Source: Spirosoma sp. SC4-14 (GTDB taxonomy: Bacteria > Bacteroidota > Bacteroidia > Cytophagales > Spirosomataceae). Taken from it: a DNA stretch of 64,000 nt. Location: NCBI RefSeq assembly GCF_037201965.1, contig NZ_CP147518.1, positions 4,395,001-4,459,000 on the forward strand, given 5' to 3'. The stretch's first letter is position 1; the number at the start of each line of letters is the position of its first letter. The notes beneath the pieces are model-generated. The model ran no database searches and was not told the origin of the DNA. It saw only the letters and a program-made list of their open reading frames with translations. The position numbers and the translations under genes were made by a program. This document shows positions 8,978-15,940 of the stretch, piece by piece.

Positions 8978-9125
8978 TCTAAGTTGCATGAAAGGCGATT
9001 GATTCGATAGGCAAACCCCTTAAAAAAACAGACATAGCACAAGCCAGACTACCTTTGAAGTGCGAAAACAGAGGTAAATCTAACCAGCTATGTCTGAGAA
9101 AGTAGTGGCAATTTATTGCTTTTTG

Positions 9126-9141
9126 CCGGGCCGCCGGTGCG
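9126..9141. repeat. 16-bp GC-rich micro-insertion, copy 1
   Basis: Sixteen bases (CCGGGCCGCCGGTGCG) separate the codons for CFL from those for DDY in the transposase and shift the frame by +1. The reverse complement matches copy 2 at 12 of 16 positions and carries the core CGGCGGCCCGG. The exact edges assume that CFL-DDY is the ancestral join. Confidence 0.6.
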
Positions 9142-9461
9142 GATGATTATTTCATCGAAGTGGGCAAAAATCAGGGGAGTGTAAAACCCCAGACAACTCC
9201 TAAAGTTAGCGACAGTATCGTGTTGACAACCGCCATCATATCGGCCCGTTTCTTTGGTGGCAATCAAGCCTCGGCTATGCTCTACATGGCTGATAAGCAA
9301 GGTATTGTCATGCTTGAGAAGTCGGCGTTCAATCGTCGTCTTCACCGCCTGGCGACCACACTGAGTGCCCTGTTCTACTATCTGGCTGACTTTTTCAAAG
9401 CACTCAATCTGAGCGGAGAATACCTGATCGATTCGTTTCCTGTGGCAGTTTGTGACAACAT

Positions 9462-9477
9462 GGCTCCGGCCACCCGG
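9462..9477. repeat. 16-bp GC-rich micro-insertion, copy 2
   Basis: Sixteen bases (GGCTCCGGCCACCCGG) interrupt the transposase between CDN and IGRSRLVKGE, where family members usually read CDNIRI. The insert shifts the frame by +1. It is an inverted relative of copy 1 and carries the core CGGCCACCCGG. Confidence 0.6.
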
Positions 9478-9972
9478 CCGCATTGGCCGCTCGCGGTTGG
9501 TCAAAGGGGAGGAATATCGAGGAAAGATTCCGTCGAAGCGTCGATTCTTTTTTGGCTTTCGTGTTCAACTCATCACCACCCGCGACAAGCAACCGGTTCA
9601 GTTTTTTATTCTGCCGGGTTCGTATGTGGATGTGACGGCGCTTCAGATGATGCATTTGACGTTGCCAGCGGGTAGCGAAGTCTATGGGGACTCGGGCTAC
9701 ACCGATTACGAGCAAGAGGATTTGTATGCTGAGTGTGAGGAGGTTAATTTAAGAATACAACGAAAAAGTAATAGCCAACGCCCCGATCAAGCTTGGGAAG
9801 CTGCTTACAAAAAGCAACTTCGCCAACGGATTGAGCAGGCCTTTAGCCAGATTACGATGCGATTTCCTAAGAAAATTCATGCCGTTACTGAAGCCGGTTT
9901 CCTTATTAAAATCGTGTTGTTTTTGATAGCCTATACCCTCGAAACAAACTTGTGACATACAACTTAGATTAA

Positions 9973-10173
9973 CTTACTAGAAAAGTAAGACCCAAAATCC
10001 GCTGCTTTATAGTGATTCAGGCGATCATTCGATACCCGTTTATCATCGATCCAGATACCTTATTTTTGGGCATTTTTCCAGTCGTTCAACAGCGCTTCCG
10101 TCACCTGCAGACGGGGTAGAGGAGGAATCAGATGAACCTGCTGTTTTTCCTGGGCCGATAAGTCTGAAAACTT
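9973..10173 (-). pseudogene. Remnant of M56/BlaR1-type peptidase C-terminal domain
   Basis: Read on the minus strand, about 67 codons resemble the periplasmic end of Bacteroidota M56 (BlaR1-like) peptidases, including LNDWKNAQK and then GIWIDDKRVSNDRLNHYKAA. A TAA at 10060-10062 replaces the expected Tyr codon between the two blocks. No start is visible, and the fragment runs into the right end of the IS at 9972. It is therefore a fragment cut at the IS boundary. Family assignment is from remembered motif similarity. Confidence 0.5.
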
Positions 10174-10397
10174 AAAGATAGGTCATAGCTAATTATACGT
10201 CAGTAGTTTACTGGATATGTATATTATTCAGGCGCTAGCTGACCAAGGGTTGCTTGAAACGTATAGCCCATGCAATATCCCTCATAGTCAACCATATTTT
10301 GACTGTATTCCACTAACTAAGTTTGAAGGATGCAAAAAAATGATTGTCTCACAATAACCCTCTCTCCTGAGACGAAGTGGATTACTGTCACCCTGGC
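10174..10397. other. Degraded intergenic sequence
   Basis: No convincing gene is present. A 46-codon open frame at 10217-10357 on the plus strand matches nothing I recognise and has no supporting context. The segment is AT-rich and lies between the M56 remnant and the RES toxin gene. Confidence 0.4.
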
Positions 10398-10865
10398 CTA
10401 CGTCGACCAAAGGCGAGGGTCAATTACTAATGGCTTCTCCTCAATCACCCATATGGAGCCATAGCTGCTATGAGCCGGATGTAATAAATAGTTGATGCCA
10501 TCAGGCACAACCGAGGAGGGTACACCTAAGGCTAGTACATCCGGCTTGACTAGCCAATCGGCTACAAGATGCTGACTCCGGTTGTACGTATTTTCCTGCC
10601 AATAAGGCGGTAGCTGCCTCGCATTCAATACTCGCTGGCTGTCAGGGGGTAGCTCAAGACTGAACAATCGATATGCGGGTAACTCATCATAGGGCACCTG
10701 AGGCATATGCACTAAGATTTCCACTAAAGCCAGTGCCGGATGTTCTGCCGTATAAAGAATACCAACTCCTGGCGGATTCCACCGGCCTCCATTGAGCCAT
10801 GTACCGGTAACATCTAGGGGTTGAGCGGCATACTTCTGACGCACCACGCGATAAACAATGGCCAT
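10398..10865 (-). CDS. RES-domain toxin
   Basis: Toxin of 155 residues in the RES family, whose characterised members degrade or phosphorolyse NAD+ in the cytoplasm. The family residues are visible: Arg28 in GGRWNPPG, Glu49 in ALVEILVH, and Ser117/118 in GVPSSVVPDGINYLLHP. It starts three bases after the stop of the Xre-type antitoxin gene on the same strand, the standard antitoxin-first order. Length and motifs look intact. The location in a region of mobile-element debris fits a horizontally moved module. Confidence 0.92.
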   Translation of the reverse strand: MAIVYRVVRQKYAAQPLDVTGTWLNGGRWNPPGVGILYTAEHPALALVEILVHMPQVPYDELPAYRLFSLELPPDSQRVLNARQLPPYWQENTYNRSQHLVADWLVKPDVLALGVPSSVVPDGINYLLHPAHSSYGSIWVIEEKPLVIDPRLWST

Positions 10866-10868
10866 AGC

Positions 10869-11315
10869 TTATCCGAAGATGCCATAGTCAATACGACCCA
10901 ATACCCGATCCACCAAAGTATAGCCCGTAACAGTATCTAGTGTCTGAAGGGGCGTTTGGTAGTCAAGTTCACGTAAGGGGGCACGCATCCAGTTGAGAGC
11001 AGTTGAAGCACGTCCTTCAAAGGTATCTAACATGTGTAGAAGTAAGTTCTCTAGCAGCAGCAGTCGCTCGGAGGCATCCTGACTAATGCGTTGATCGACT
11101 TTCAGTCGATGCAGGTATGAAGCTGATAAGCCTAAAGCAATAGCCATTTCTTTATCGGTTAAGCCAACTAACCGTGCTACGCGGTCAGCTTCCGCTCGTA
11201 GCACGCCTTGTCGACTGCGAACGATGATCTCCTGTTCGGTCATGAGCCGGGGTAGCAGGGCTTGATTAGGCGGTAAGAAAGGCAAATTGGCGGCCATTAG
11301 AATGAATTTTTCCAC
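10869..11315 (-). CDS. Xre/ParS/MbcA-type antitoxin
   Basis: Antitoxin of up to 148 residues paired with the RES toxin. The N-terminal half holds a helix-turn-helix (LTDKEMAIALGLSASYLHRL) and the C-terminal DUF2384-type toxin-binding tail reads PLRELDYQTPLQTLDTVTGY to the end. Both features match the RES-Xre class (also called ParST or MbcTA). It probably represses its own operon. A second ATG seven codons in (11294) is an equally good start. Confidence 0.9.
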   Translation of the reverse strand: MEKFILMAANLPFLPPNQALLPRLMTEQEIIVRSRQGVLRAEADRVARLVGLTDKEMAIALGLSASYLHRLKVDQRISQDASERLLLLENLLLHMLDTFEGRASTALNWMRAPLRELDYQTPLQTLDTVTGYTLVDRVLGRIDYGIFG

Positions 11316-11575
11316 TAAGATAACTATAAAAATTCACTCGATCAAGTTTGCTATCTGCTTGACCAGTCTGACAGCTTATAATAGTAAGGGTACAGCAAAA
11401 TGGTAGTTTCTCAGGAAGATACAACTGACAGCTTATTAGTCGCATCTTCTCAAAAATTGCACATAAGGCTATAGCTTGTTAGTCAAACCCAGGCCTACTC
11501 ATTTTCTTACATAGCTTATGGTTAGCCGCTACTTGTTCAAACTCGCTTGTCCCCATCTTCTATTAAAATACTACT
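11316..11575. other. Upstream region of TA operon
   Basis: About 260 bp without a gene. It should contain the promoter and operator of the antitoxin-toxin operon, but no clear palindrome was found near the start. Confidence 0.35.
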
Positions 11576-11736
11576 ATGCTATTCGGCTACGCCCGTGTTT
11601 CTACCGCCCCGGCTGGTCCGACCGTCGGCAGCCCGGTCAAGATCAAAATCTGAACTTACAATTAGATGACCTCAAAAAAGCAGATTGTCAGAAGATAGTT
11701 ATGGTTGGCCCTGAAATGGGCGTTTTACACTACTGA
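11576..11736 (+). pseudogene. Serine resolvase N-terminal remnant
   Basis: The frame from 11576 reads MLFGYARVST, the N-terminus of Tn3-type serine recombinases including the catalytic Ser. A 32-base GC-rich insertion (11606-11637) then breaks the frame. Directly after it the expected sequence resumes as QDQNLNLQLDDLKKADCQKI. Similarity ends soon after, and a stop follows at 11736. Only about 30 of some 190 residues survive, so this is a non-functional relic of a transposon or plasmid. Confidence 0.75.
11606..11637. repeat. 32-bp GC-rich micro-insertion, copy 3 (two inverted halves)
   Basis: Exactly 32 bases separate the codons for VST and QDQ in the resolvase remnant. Its two 16-base halves are imperfect inverted copies (CCGGCTG with CAGCCCGG, CCGAC with GTCGG), so it can fold as a tight hairpin. 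The right half carries the core CGGCAGCCCGG also seen in copies 1 and 2. Confidence 0.65.
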
Positions 11737-11779
11737 TAAATATTTCTATTGCCATGATTGGACAATAAAGTTTAGGGTA

Positions 11780-11825
11780 AATGAAATGCGGCTATCAGAT
11801 CAGTTTCTGATAGCCGCATTTCATT
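11780..11825. terminator. Perfect 20-bp stem hairpin
   Basis: Arms 11780-11799 and 11806-11825 are exact inverted copies around a six-base loop, with GCGGCTATC in the stem. It lies 100 bases beyond the stop of the permease gene (minus strand) and just after the resolvase relic. It is probably a terminator acting in both directions. Confidence 0.7.
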
Positions 11826-11925
11826 CGTTTAGTTTAACAGTATCCATCAACAGAGCTAGGTTTTTCCTGGATTCTTCGCAACGCTCTCGGTAGCGGGGTC
11901 AACCTACCAAAGTCCACACTTGATG

Positions 11926-13059
11926 TTATCGAACCGATTCAGATGGAAGCTGACGCTGATTCGACTGACCGCCTAAAAACAACCCTAGTAATCCGCCTAC
12001 TAGCCCAGAAAGAATAAACTTTACTGGGAACAAGTCCTCCAGCAGACGAGAAGGCCTTTCTTCAAAGGGCACGGTAGTTCCCAAGGCAAGAAGATACCAG
12101 ATCAATAAGGGGGTAACACTGACTAGTAATCGAGTCAAAAACGGATAATGTAGAGATCGGCTAAGCACCAGGGCACCGAGCAGGCCACTCAGGGCTGCGC
12201 TCACATAGAAGTGCGGAGTCCCATCGGCCGGGGAGAGGATGCGCATCCCCATAATACTAATGCCTAAACAGCAACTAAACAGGCAAAGTCCAGCTAAAAG
12301 AAGCCAGCCTACGGGCGCTTGCCTTAACCAGGTAAGTAAGGTTTGACTTCCCGCAGATAGATAGCCTATCGCCACCTGGAAAAGCATCAGTAACCAGACT
12401 AAATAGAAGCCACGCCAAAAAAGCGCATGAACATGGCCAAACTCGTTGTGCGTCCACCTATCCGTGCTCGTTTTGGTTATCAAAGCTTCGAATTGATGGT
12501 GGCCCATGTAAGCCCCTAAAGCAGAGGTACCCAGTAAGACCACCATTCCTATTAGTAATCGGATGGGGCGTTGATCGAGCTGAGTAAACAACCAAGATCG
12601 CAGCCACCCACTCTCGTTGAACCACCAACTCACGCCGACCGAGAGCCCACCTAGTAACAGGAGCGATAAGCTCATATCCAGTAGTGAGGTTAGGAGCGAA
12701 TCGCCCAAACAGCGAGCCAATCCCACGGCTCCAAAATCACTCACCAGTGCAACTATATTTTTGATCAGCATAAAACTGATTACACCAACCAGAAGCAGTA
12801 CCGATTCCCGTTGAGGCTGTGCGGGCCGACCTAGTTTACCGAATTCCTCGGCCAAAACGTCCACGGGGCCTACCCGGTGGGTCGCTACTAGAAAAGCCTC
12901 TTGCTGACTTAGACCCGTAGTTTGTAAGGCGTCTATTCCATCCAATAAATGGCTTTGCAATTCCCGAAGGTCATCTTTGGTGAAAGTGCCCCGTTGTTCA
13001 AGTTGGCTAAGCCAAGTTTGGGTAGCCTGGGTTAGGTCAAAGTGGGATTTGTGGTCCAT
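11926..13059 (-). CDS. Permease-prefix-domain membrane protein
   Basis: Inner-membrane protein of 377 residues. The first 80 residues are soluble and match the permease prefix domain (ELQSHLLDGIDAL and VGPVDVLAEEF), which in Bacteroidota often sits on FtsX/MacB-like permeases. Here it is followed by about eight to nine hydrophobic segments and no FtsX domain. The gene overlaps the end of the PadR gene by 28 bp, so translation is probably coupled and the pair forms a unit. Function unknown; PadR partners are often stress or multidrug exporters, but transport is not shown here. Confidence 0.8.
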   Translation of the reverse strand: MDHKSHFDLTQATQTWLSQLEQRGTFTKDDLRELQSHLLDGIDALQTTGLSQQEAFLVATHRVGPVDVLAEEFGKLGRPAQPQRESVLLLVGVISFMLIKNIVALVSDFGAVGLARCLGDSLLTSLLDMSLSLLLLGGLSVGVSWWFNESGWLRSWLFTQLDQRPIRLLIGMVVLLGTSALGAYMGHHQFEALITKTSTDRWTHNEFGHVHALFWRGFYLVWLLMLFQVAIGYLSAGSQTLLTWLRQAPVGWLLLAGLCLFSCCLGISIMGMRILSPADGTPHFYVSAALSGLLGALVLSRSLHYPFLTRLLVSVTPLLIWYLLALGTTVPFEERPSRLLEDLFPVKFILSGLVGGLLGLFLGGQSNQRQLPSESVR

Positions 13060-13376
13060 AGCGATTGAAGGAGTTGATTAATCATATTCCAGTTGGCGCG
13101 TTCAGCTTCGAGCACCACCCGCCCCTGCTGTTTAAGTGCGTAATATTTTCGTTGGCGCTCATTCTCCGCCGTGCGCCATTGGGTCTCCACTAACCCTCGC
13201 TGCTCAAGTTTCCGTAACACAGGATAAAGAGTGCCCTCGGCTACTTCAAGCTGTCCTTGGGAACACAAGCGTATTTTGCGGATAATTTCGTAGCCATAAC
13301 TTTCGCTATCGGCCAGAATGGTGAGCACCAGCGGCACCAGGGTGGCCGCAATAAGCTCTTTGTTAAATTCAGGCAT
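13032..13376 (-). CDS. PadR-family transcriptional regulator
   Basis: Winged-helix regulator of 114 residues from the chosen ATG (MPEFNKELIAATL). Typical PadR phrases are ILADSESYGYEI, VAEGTLYPVLRKLEQRGLV and RKYYAL. An ATG at 13412 is in frame, but it lies next to the palindrome at 13414-13428, which is better explained as an operator. The downstream membrane-protein gene overlaps it and is the likely regulated partner. Confidence 0.93.
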   Translation of the reverse strand: MPEFNKELIAATLVPLVLTILADSESYGYEIIRKIRLCSQGQLEVAEGTLYPVLRKLEQRGLVETQWRTAENERQRKYYALKQQGRVVLEAERANWNMINQLLQSLWTTNPTLT

Positions 13377-13413
13377 GTTTTTATACATAGAACCACAAGG
13401 CATAGCAAACATA

Positions 13414-13428
13414 CATAGAATTTCTATG
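13414..13428. promoter_or_regulatory. Probable PadR operator palindrome
   Basis: The 15-base perfect palindrome CATAGAATTTCTATG lies 38-52 bp upstream of the PadR start. Two partial copies (catagaa at 13386-13392, catagc at 13401-13406) follow towards the gene. The spacing suits autorepression. Confidence 0.55.
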
Positions 13429-13777
13429 CTTACAAATTTTTTCTAATAAAATTTGGTTAGTTATAAGCTCCCCCGTTCCGCTCTTGATTTGTTACTCCTA
13501 CTTAAAACGAAAGAGCCATTCTATAGGGCTGATTACGTTAACCAGATACTATAAATTGGCAGGTTGCCTCCTGAACTGGAGATTTAAATAAACGGGGGTC
13601 GTGTTTTAAACTAATCTTACCTGGCGAATTCAGGAAGCCGTTATAGGCGATGCCGTTTGATGCCATTCGACGGAGTTTCGGTCTACCCTGCCCTTGTCAG
13701 ACTATTCTCCTAACCAGCACCGAAACGCAATAACCTTTTCCCGGCTGATAATAACATCCTCTTACATGATCTTATCA
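13429..13777. other. Intergenic region, about 350 bp
   Basis: No gene or clear remnant is seen. The first 40 bases are AT-rich and should hold the PadR promoter. CCCCCGTT and AACGGGGG occur about 100 bases apart and may pair weakly. Confidence 0.4.
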
Positions 13778-14401
13778 TCAAAACCGATAGCCCAAGGTCA
13801 GCCCAAAGCGGGGAGTAAACCCTTTCCGGCTCATCTGTTCTGGCAGGACTGCCTTGAGAGGGGGACTGCTGGTCGGTAGTTGATAGTGAAGGCCCAGAAA
13901 CAAATCGACCACTACTCGCGGTGTGCTTGTCTGTACGCCAGCCATAGCGCCGGGCATCCAGACGTAAAGCTGCTGGATAGCCCTGACTAACTTACCGCTC
14001 GGGTCTCGAATAATAGTACCCTGATTGTCGAACTGATAGTCGTCGAGCGTGAGCCCGGAATAGCGACCGTATACGCCTGCGTAAAAGCCAGTAGGGGAAA
14101 AAGGACGCCGAGGGAAATAGTGCCGGTATTCCAATGTAACCCGCTTATAGTGAAATAATCTCGGCGAGGGGTTGTTGGCGTCATGATATTCATACGTTTC
14201 CGAACCGAAGCCCACCCCACCCACCAGCGATGCACGTTTGGTCAGCATCCGTTCATAAAACACAGATACGTCGCCAACAATAAGACTCAGGGGATTAATT
14301 TTCAGACTATTAGCTCGATTGACTGTTGAGTCTGCTGTTGACTGGGCGTAGACCCTACACAGGCTGATGGCACTAAGTAGAACAAAAAGGGATATTTTCA
14401 T
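13778..14401 (-). CDS. Outer-membrane beta-barrel protein (DUF3575-like)
   Basis: Small predicted barrel of 207 residues. The ATG at 14401 opens a signal peptide (MKISLFVLLSAISL to RVYAQ); the upstream ATG at 14440 adds unrelated residues. The mature part begins SLKINPLSLIVGDVSVFYER, a phrase typical of DUF3575-like Bacteroidota barrels, and it ends in an aromatic residue (LGYRF) as outer-membrane barrels do. Function unknown. Confidence 0.75.
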   Translation of the reverse strand: MKISLFVLLSAISLCRVYAQSTADSTVNRANSLKINPLSLIVGDVSVFYERMLTKRASLVGGVGFGSETYEYHDANNPSPRLFHYKRVTLEYRHYFPRRPFSPTGFYAGVYGRYSGLTLDDYQFDNQGTIIRDPSGKLVRAIQQLYVWMPGAMAGVQTSTPRVVVDLFLGLHYQLPTSSPPLKAVLPEQMSRKGFTPRFGLTLGYRF

Positions 14402-14725
14402 TGCAAAATTTGGGGGTCCGTTAGGGCCTGTCACCAACAAACTGGCATCCGCTATTTTTTGCTACCATTGTCTGTTCTGCCATTGCCAACCTGACGGCTT
14501 GGTACCGGTTGACAATATTACCAGTTTTTGAAAGTTCGACAACATTAACTTTCTTTAATATCAGCTCTTCCGTTGCGGGTGTTAAACCAACGCCGACTGC
14601 GTAATGATGCACGTTGAACTAGCAGGTATAAGTTTGGGGAAATGCATATGGCTAGTTGGTCGACGATGAATCCATCTGAAAATGGGCGGTAATAAGTAGT
14701 TATTTGTACTCAATTCTACCCGACC
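14402..14725. other. Intergenic region, 324 bp, possible small ORF
   Basis: The region separates the barrel gene (minus) from the peroxidase gene (plus) and should hold both promoters. A 63-codon frame at 14421-14612 on the minus strand (MHHYAVGVGLTPATEEL...) has no recognised relatives and overlaps the likely leader of the barrel gene. I do not call it a gene. Confidence 0.35.
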
Positions 14726-15886
14726 ATGCGCAAAAAGCTATTGGCCCTGCTATCGATAATTATTTTTTGTATCGCGCTTATCCAAGCCTGTACAAACGAT
14801 GAATCTACCACGGCCATAGCGCCCGCAGCAGATAGTTCTAGCCCGCCTATTGTCGCCCCTAACTTAATTACCAATGATACGGCTCTGCTTGGCCAGGCTT
14901 TGTTTTGGGACCCAATCCTGTCGGGTGATAAAGACGTAGCCTGTGCTACTTGCCACCACCCCAATAATGCCTACACGGATGGATTAGATCTGCCGTTAGG
15001 TACCAATGCCGTTGGTTACGGCCAAAACCGTCGGTTTCTGAAGCCCAACGACGTGCCTGTAACCAAGCGAAATACCCAAACCATACTCAACGTGGCTTAT
15101 AATGGCATGGATATAAGTGGAAATTATGTGGCGTCGACGGCTCCCATGTTCTGGGATTCCCGAACTAAAAGTCTCGAAAAGCAACTGATCGGCCCACTAA
15201 CAACATTTGAGGAAATGCGTGGTCATGCGTATACCGAAACCATTACGTTAGACAGTTTAGTGGCTCGATTGACAAAAAACACAGAATATCGGCAACTGTT
15301 TCAGACTGTCTTTGGCAGTGATCAGGCCATTACAGCGACTACTATCGGTATAGCTATTGCGACCTTCGAGCGTACCTTAGTGGCGATGAATTCACCTTAT
15401 GATCGGTATCAAAAGGGAGATAAAAAGGCGTTGACTGACCAGCAAATTCAGGGAATGCTAATTTTTAAGGACGAAGGCTGTCCCATTTGTCATTCGGGCC
15501 CCATGTTTTCCGACTATAAATTGCATGTTATGTCGGTGCCCGATAATACCCGATTGGCTAGCTCTGACGCGGGTGCGGATGGTAGTTATGCCTTCCGAAC
15601 GCCTTCGCTACGCAACGTCGGACTAACAGCGCCTTACATGCATAGCGGTGTTTTTCAGACGCTGAAGCAGGTACTCAAGTTTTATGACGATATCGGTGAG
15701 CCTCTTTCACAAAACCCGCACGTGCGTGTGCAGCAATTAGACGCAAACATACAGCGGATTGCGCTGCTCCCGGCCGATCAGGAGAATCTTATTTCATTCC
15801 TGAATGCCTTGAGCGATTCGGGCTTTGATAAGTACATTCCGACTCGTGTTCCCAGTGGTCTCAATCCGGGTGGCAACATTCGGTAG
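14726..15886 (+). CDS. Di-haem cytochrome c peroxidase lipoprotein
   Basis: Periplasmic MauG/CcpA-family protein of 386 residues. The N-terminus carries a lipobox with Cys22 (LIQAC). Two haem c motifs are present, CATCH at 73-77 and CPICH at 252-256, as in bacterial di-haem peroxidases that reduce hydrogen peroxide with electrons from cytochrome c. Family phrases LGQALFWDPILSGD, RNTQTILNVAYN and RTPSLRNVGLTAPYMHSG are all seen. Some members instead oxidise protein substrates, so peroxidase activity is the best but not the only reading. It stands alone. Confidence 0.9.
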   Translation: MRKKLLALLSIIIFCIALIQACTNDESTTAIAPAADSSSPPIVAPNLITNDTALLGQALFWDPILSGDKDVACATCHHPNNAYTDGLDLPLGTNAVGYGQNRRFLKPNDVPVTKRNTQTILNVAYNGMDISGNYVASTAPMFWDSRTKSLEKQLIGPLTTFEEMRGHAYTETITLDSLVARLTKNTEYRQLFQTVFGSDQAITATTIGIAIATFERTLVAMNSPYDRYQKGDKKALTDQQIQGMLIFKDEGCPICHSGPMFSDYKLHVMSVPDNTRLASSDAGADGSYAFRTPSLRNVGLTAPYMHSGVFQTLKQVLKFYDDIGEPLSQNPHVRVQQLDANIQRIALLPADQENLISFLNALSDSGFDKYIPTRVPSGLNPGGNIR

Positions 15887-15940
15887 GTAGCCTCATTTAG
15901 GGGCAATATTGCTATTTTGTACGGTTTTTTAATTACACCC

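Larger units (their letters stand above)
9090..9955 (+). pseudogene. IS982-family transposase, frame broken twice
   Basis: DDE-type transposase. Frame 1 starts MSEKVVAIYCFL. Frame 2 continues DDYFIEV through VSDSIVLTTAIISARFFGGN and IDSFPVAVCDN. Frame 3 continues IGRSRLVKGEEYRG, SKRRFFFGFRVQ, YGDSGYTDYE and RIEQAFSQITMRFPKKIHAV, all matching the IS982 family. The two frame shifts come from two 16-base GC-rich insertions (9126-9141 and 9462-9477). With both removed, the gene reads as one family-length protein with no other visible lesion. As it stands it would be inactive unless ribosomes skip the inserts. Confidence 0.85.
8974..9972 (+). mobile_element. IS982-family insertion sequence, about 1.0 kb
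   Basis: The element is bounded by 17-bp terminal inverted repeats with one mismatch: TTAATCTAAGTTGCATG at 8974-8990 and CATACAACTTAGATTAA at 9956-9972. It carries one transposase gene of IS982 type. Eight-base flanks (cttaataa and cttactag) agree at 6 of 8 positions, too weak to call a target duplication. Its two flanks are unrelated gene remnants, so insertion may have accompanied a deletion. Confidence 0.88.

Noticed and set aside
9090..9955. Programmed frameshifting in the IS982 transposase
   Set aside because: IS982 transposases are normally one frame. Here extra GC-rich bases sit at both breaks, and no slippery run is seen, so insertion is the better explanation.
8966..9980. Eight-base target duplication flanking the IS (cttaataa / cttactag)
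   Set aside because: Only six of eight positions agree, which is not convincing.
10217..10357. Small 46-codon gene
   Set aside because: No recognised similarity, no context and no ribosome-entry or promoter signal; it lies in decayed sequence.
11518..11736. A 72-codon open frame as a real gene
   Set aside because: Its first half is out-of-frame resolvase sequence and the insert; only the last third is real coding sequence of the relic.
14421..14612. Small 63-codon gene on the minus strand
   Set aside because: Unrecognised, ends in the leader of the barrel gene, and lacks supporting signals.
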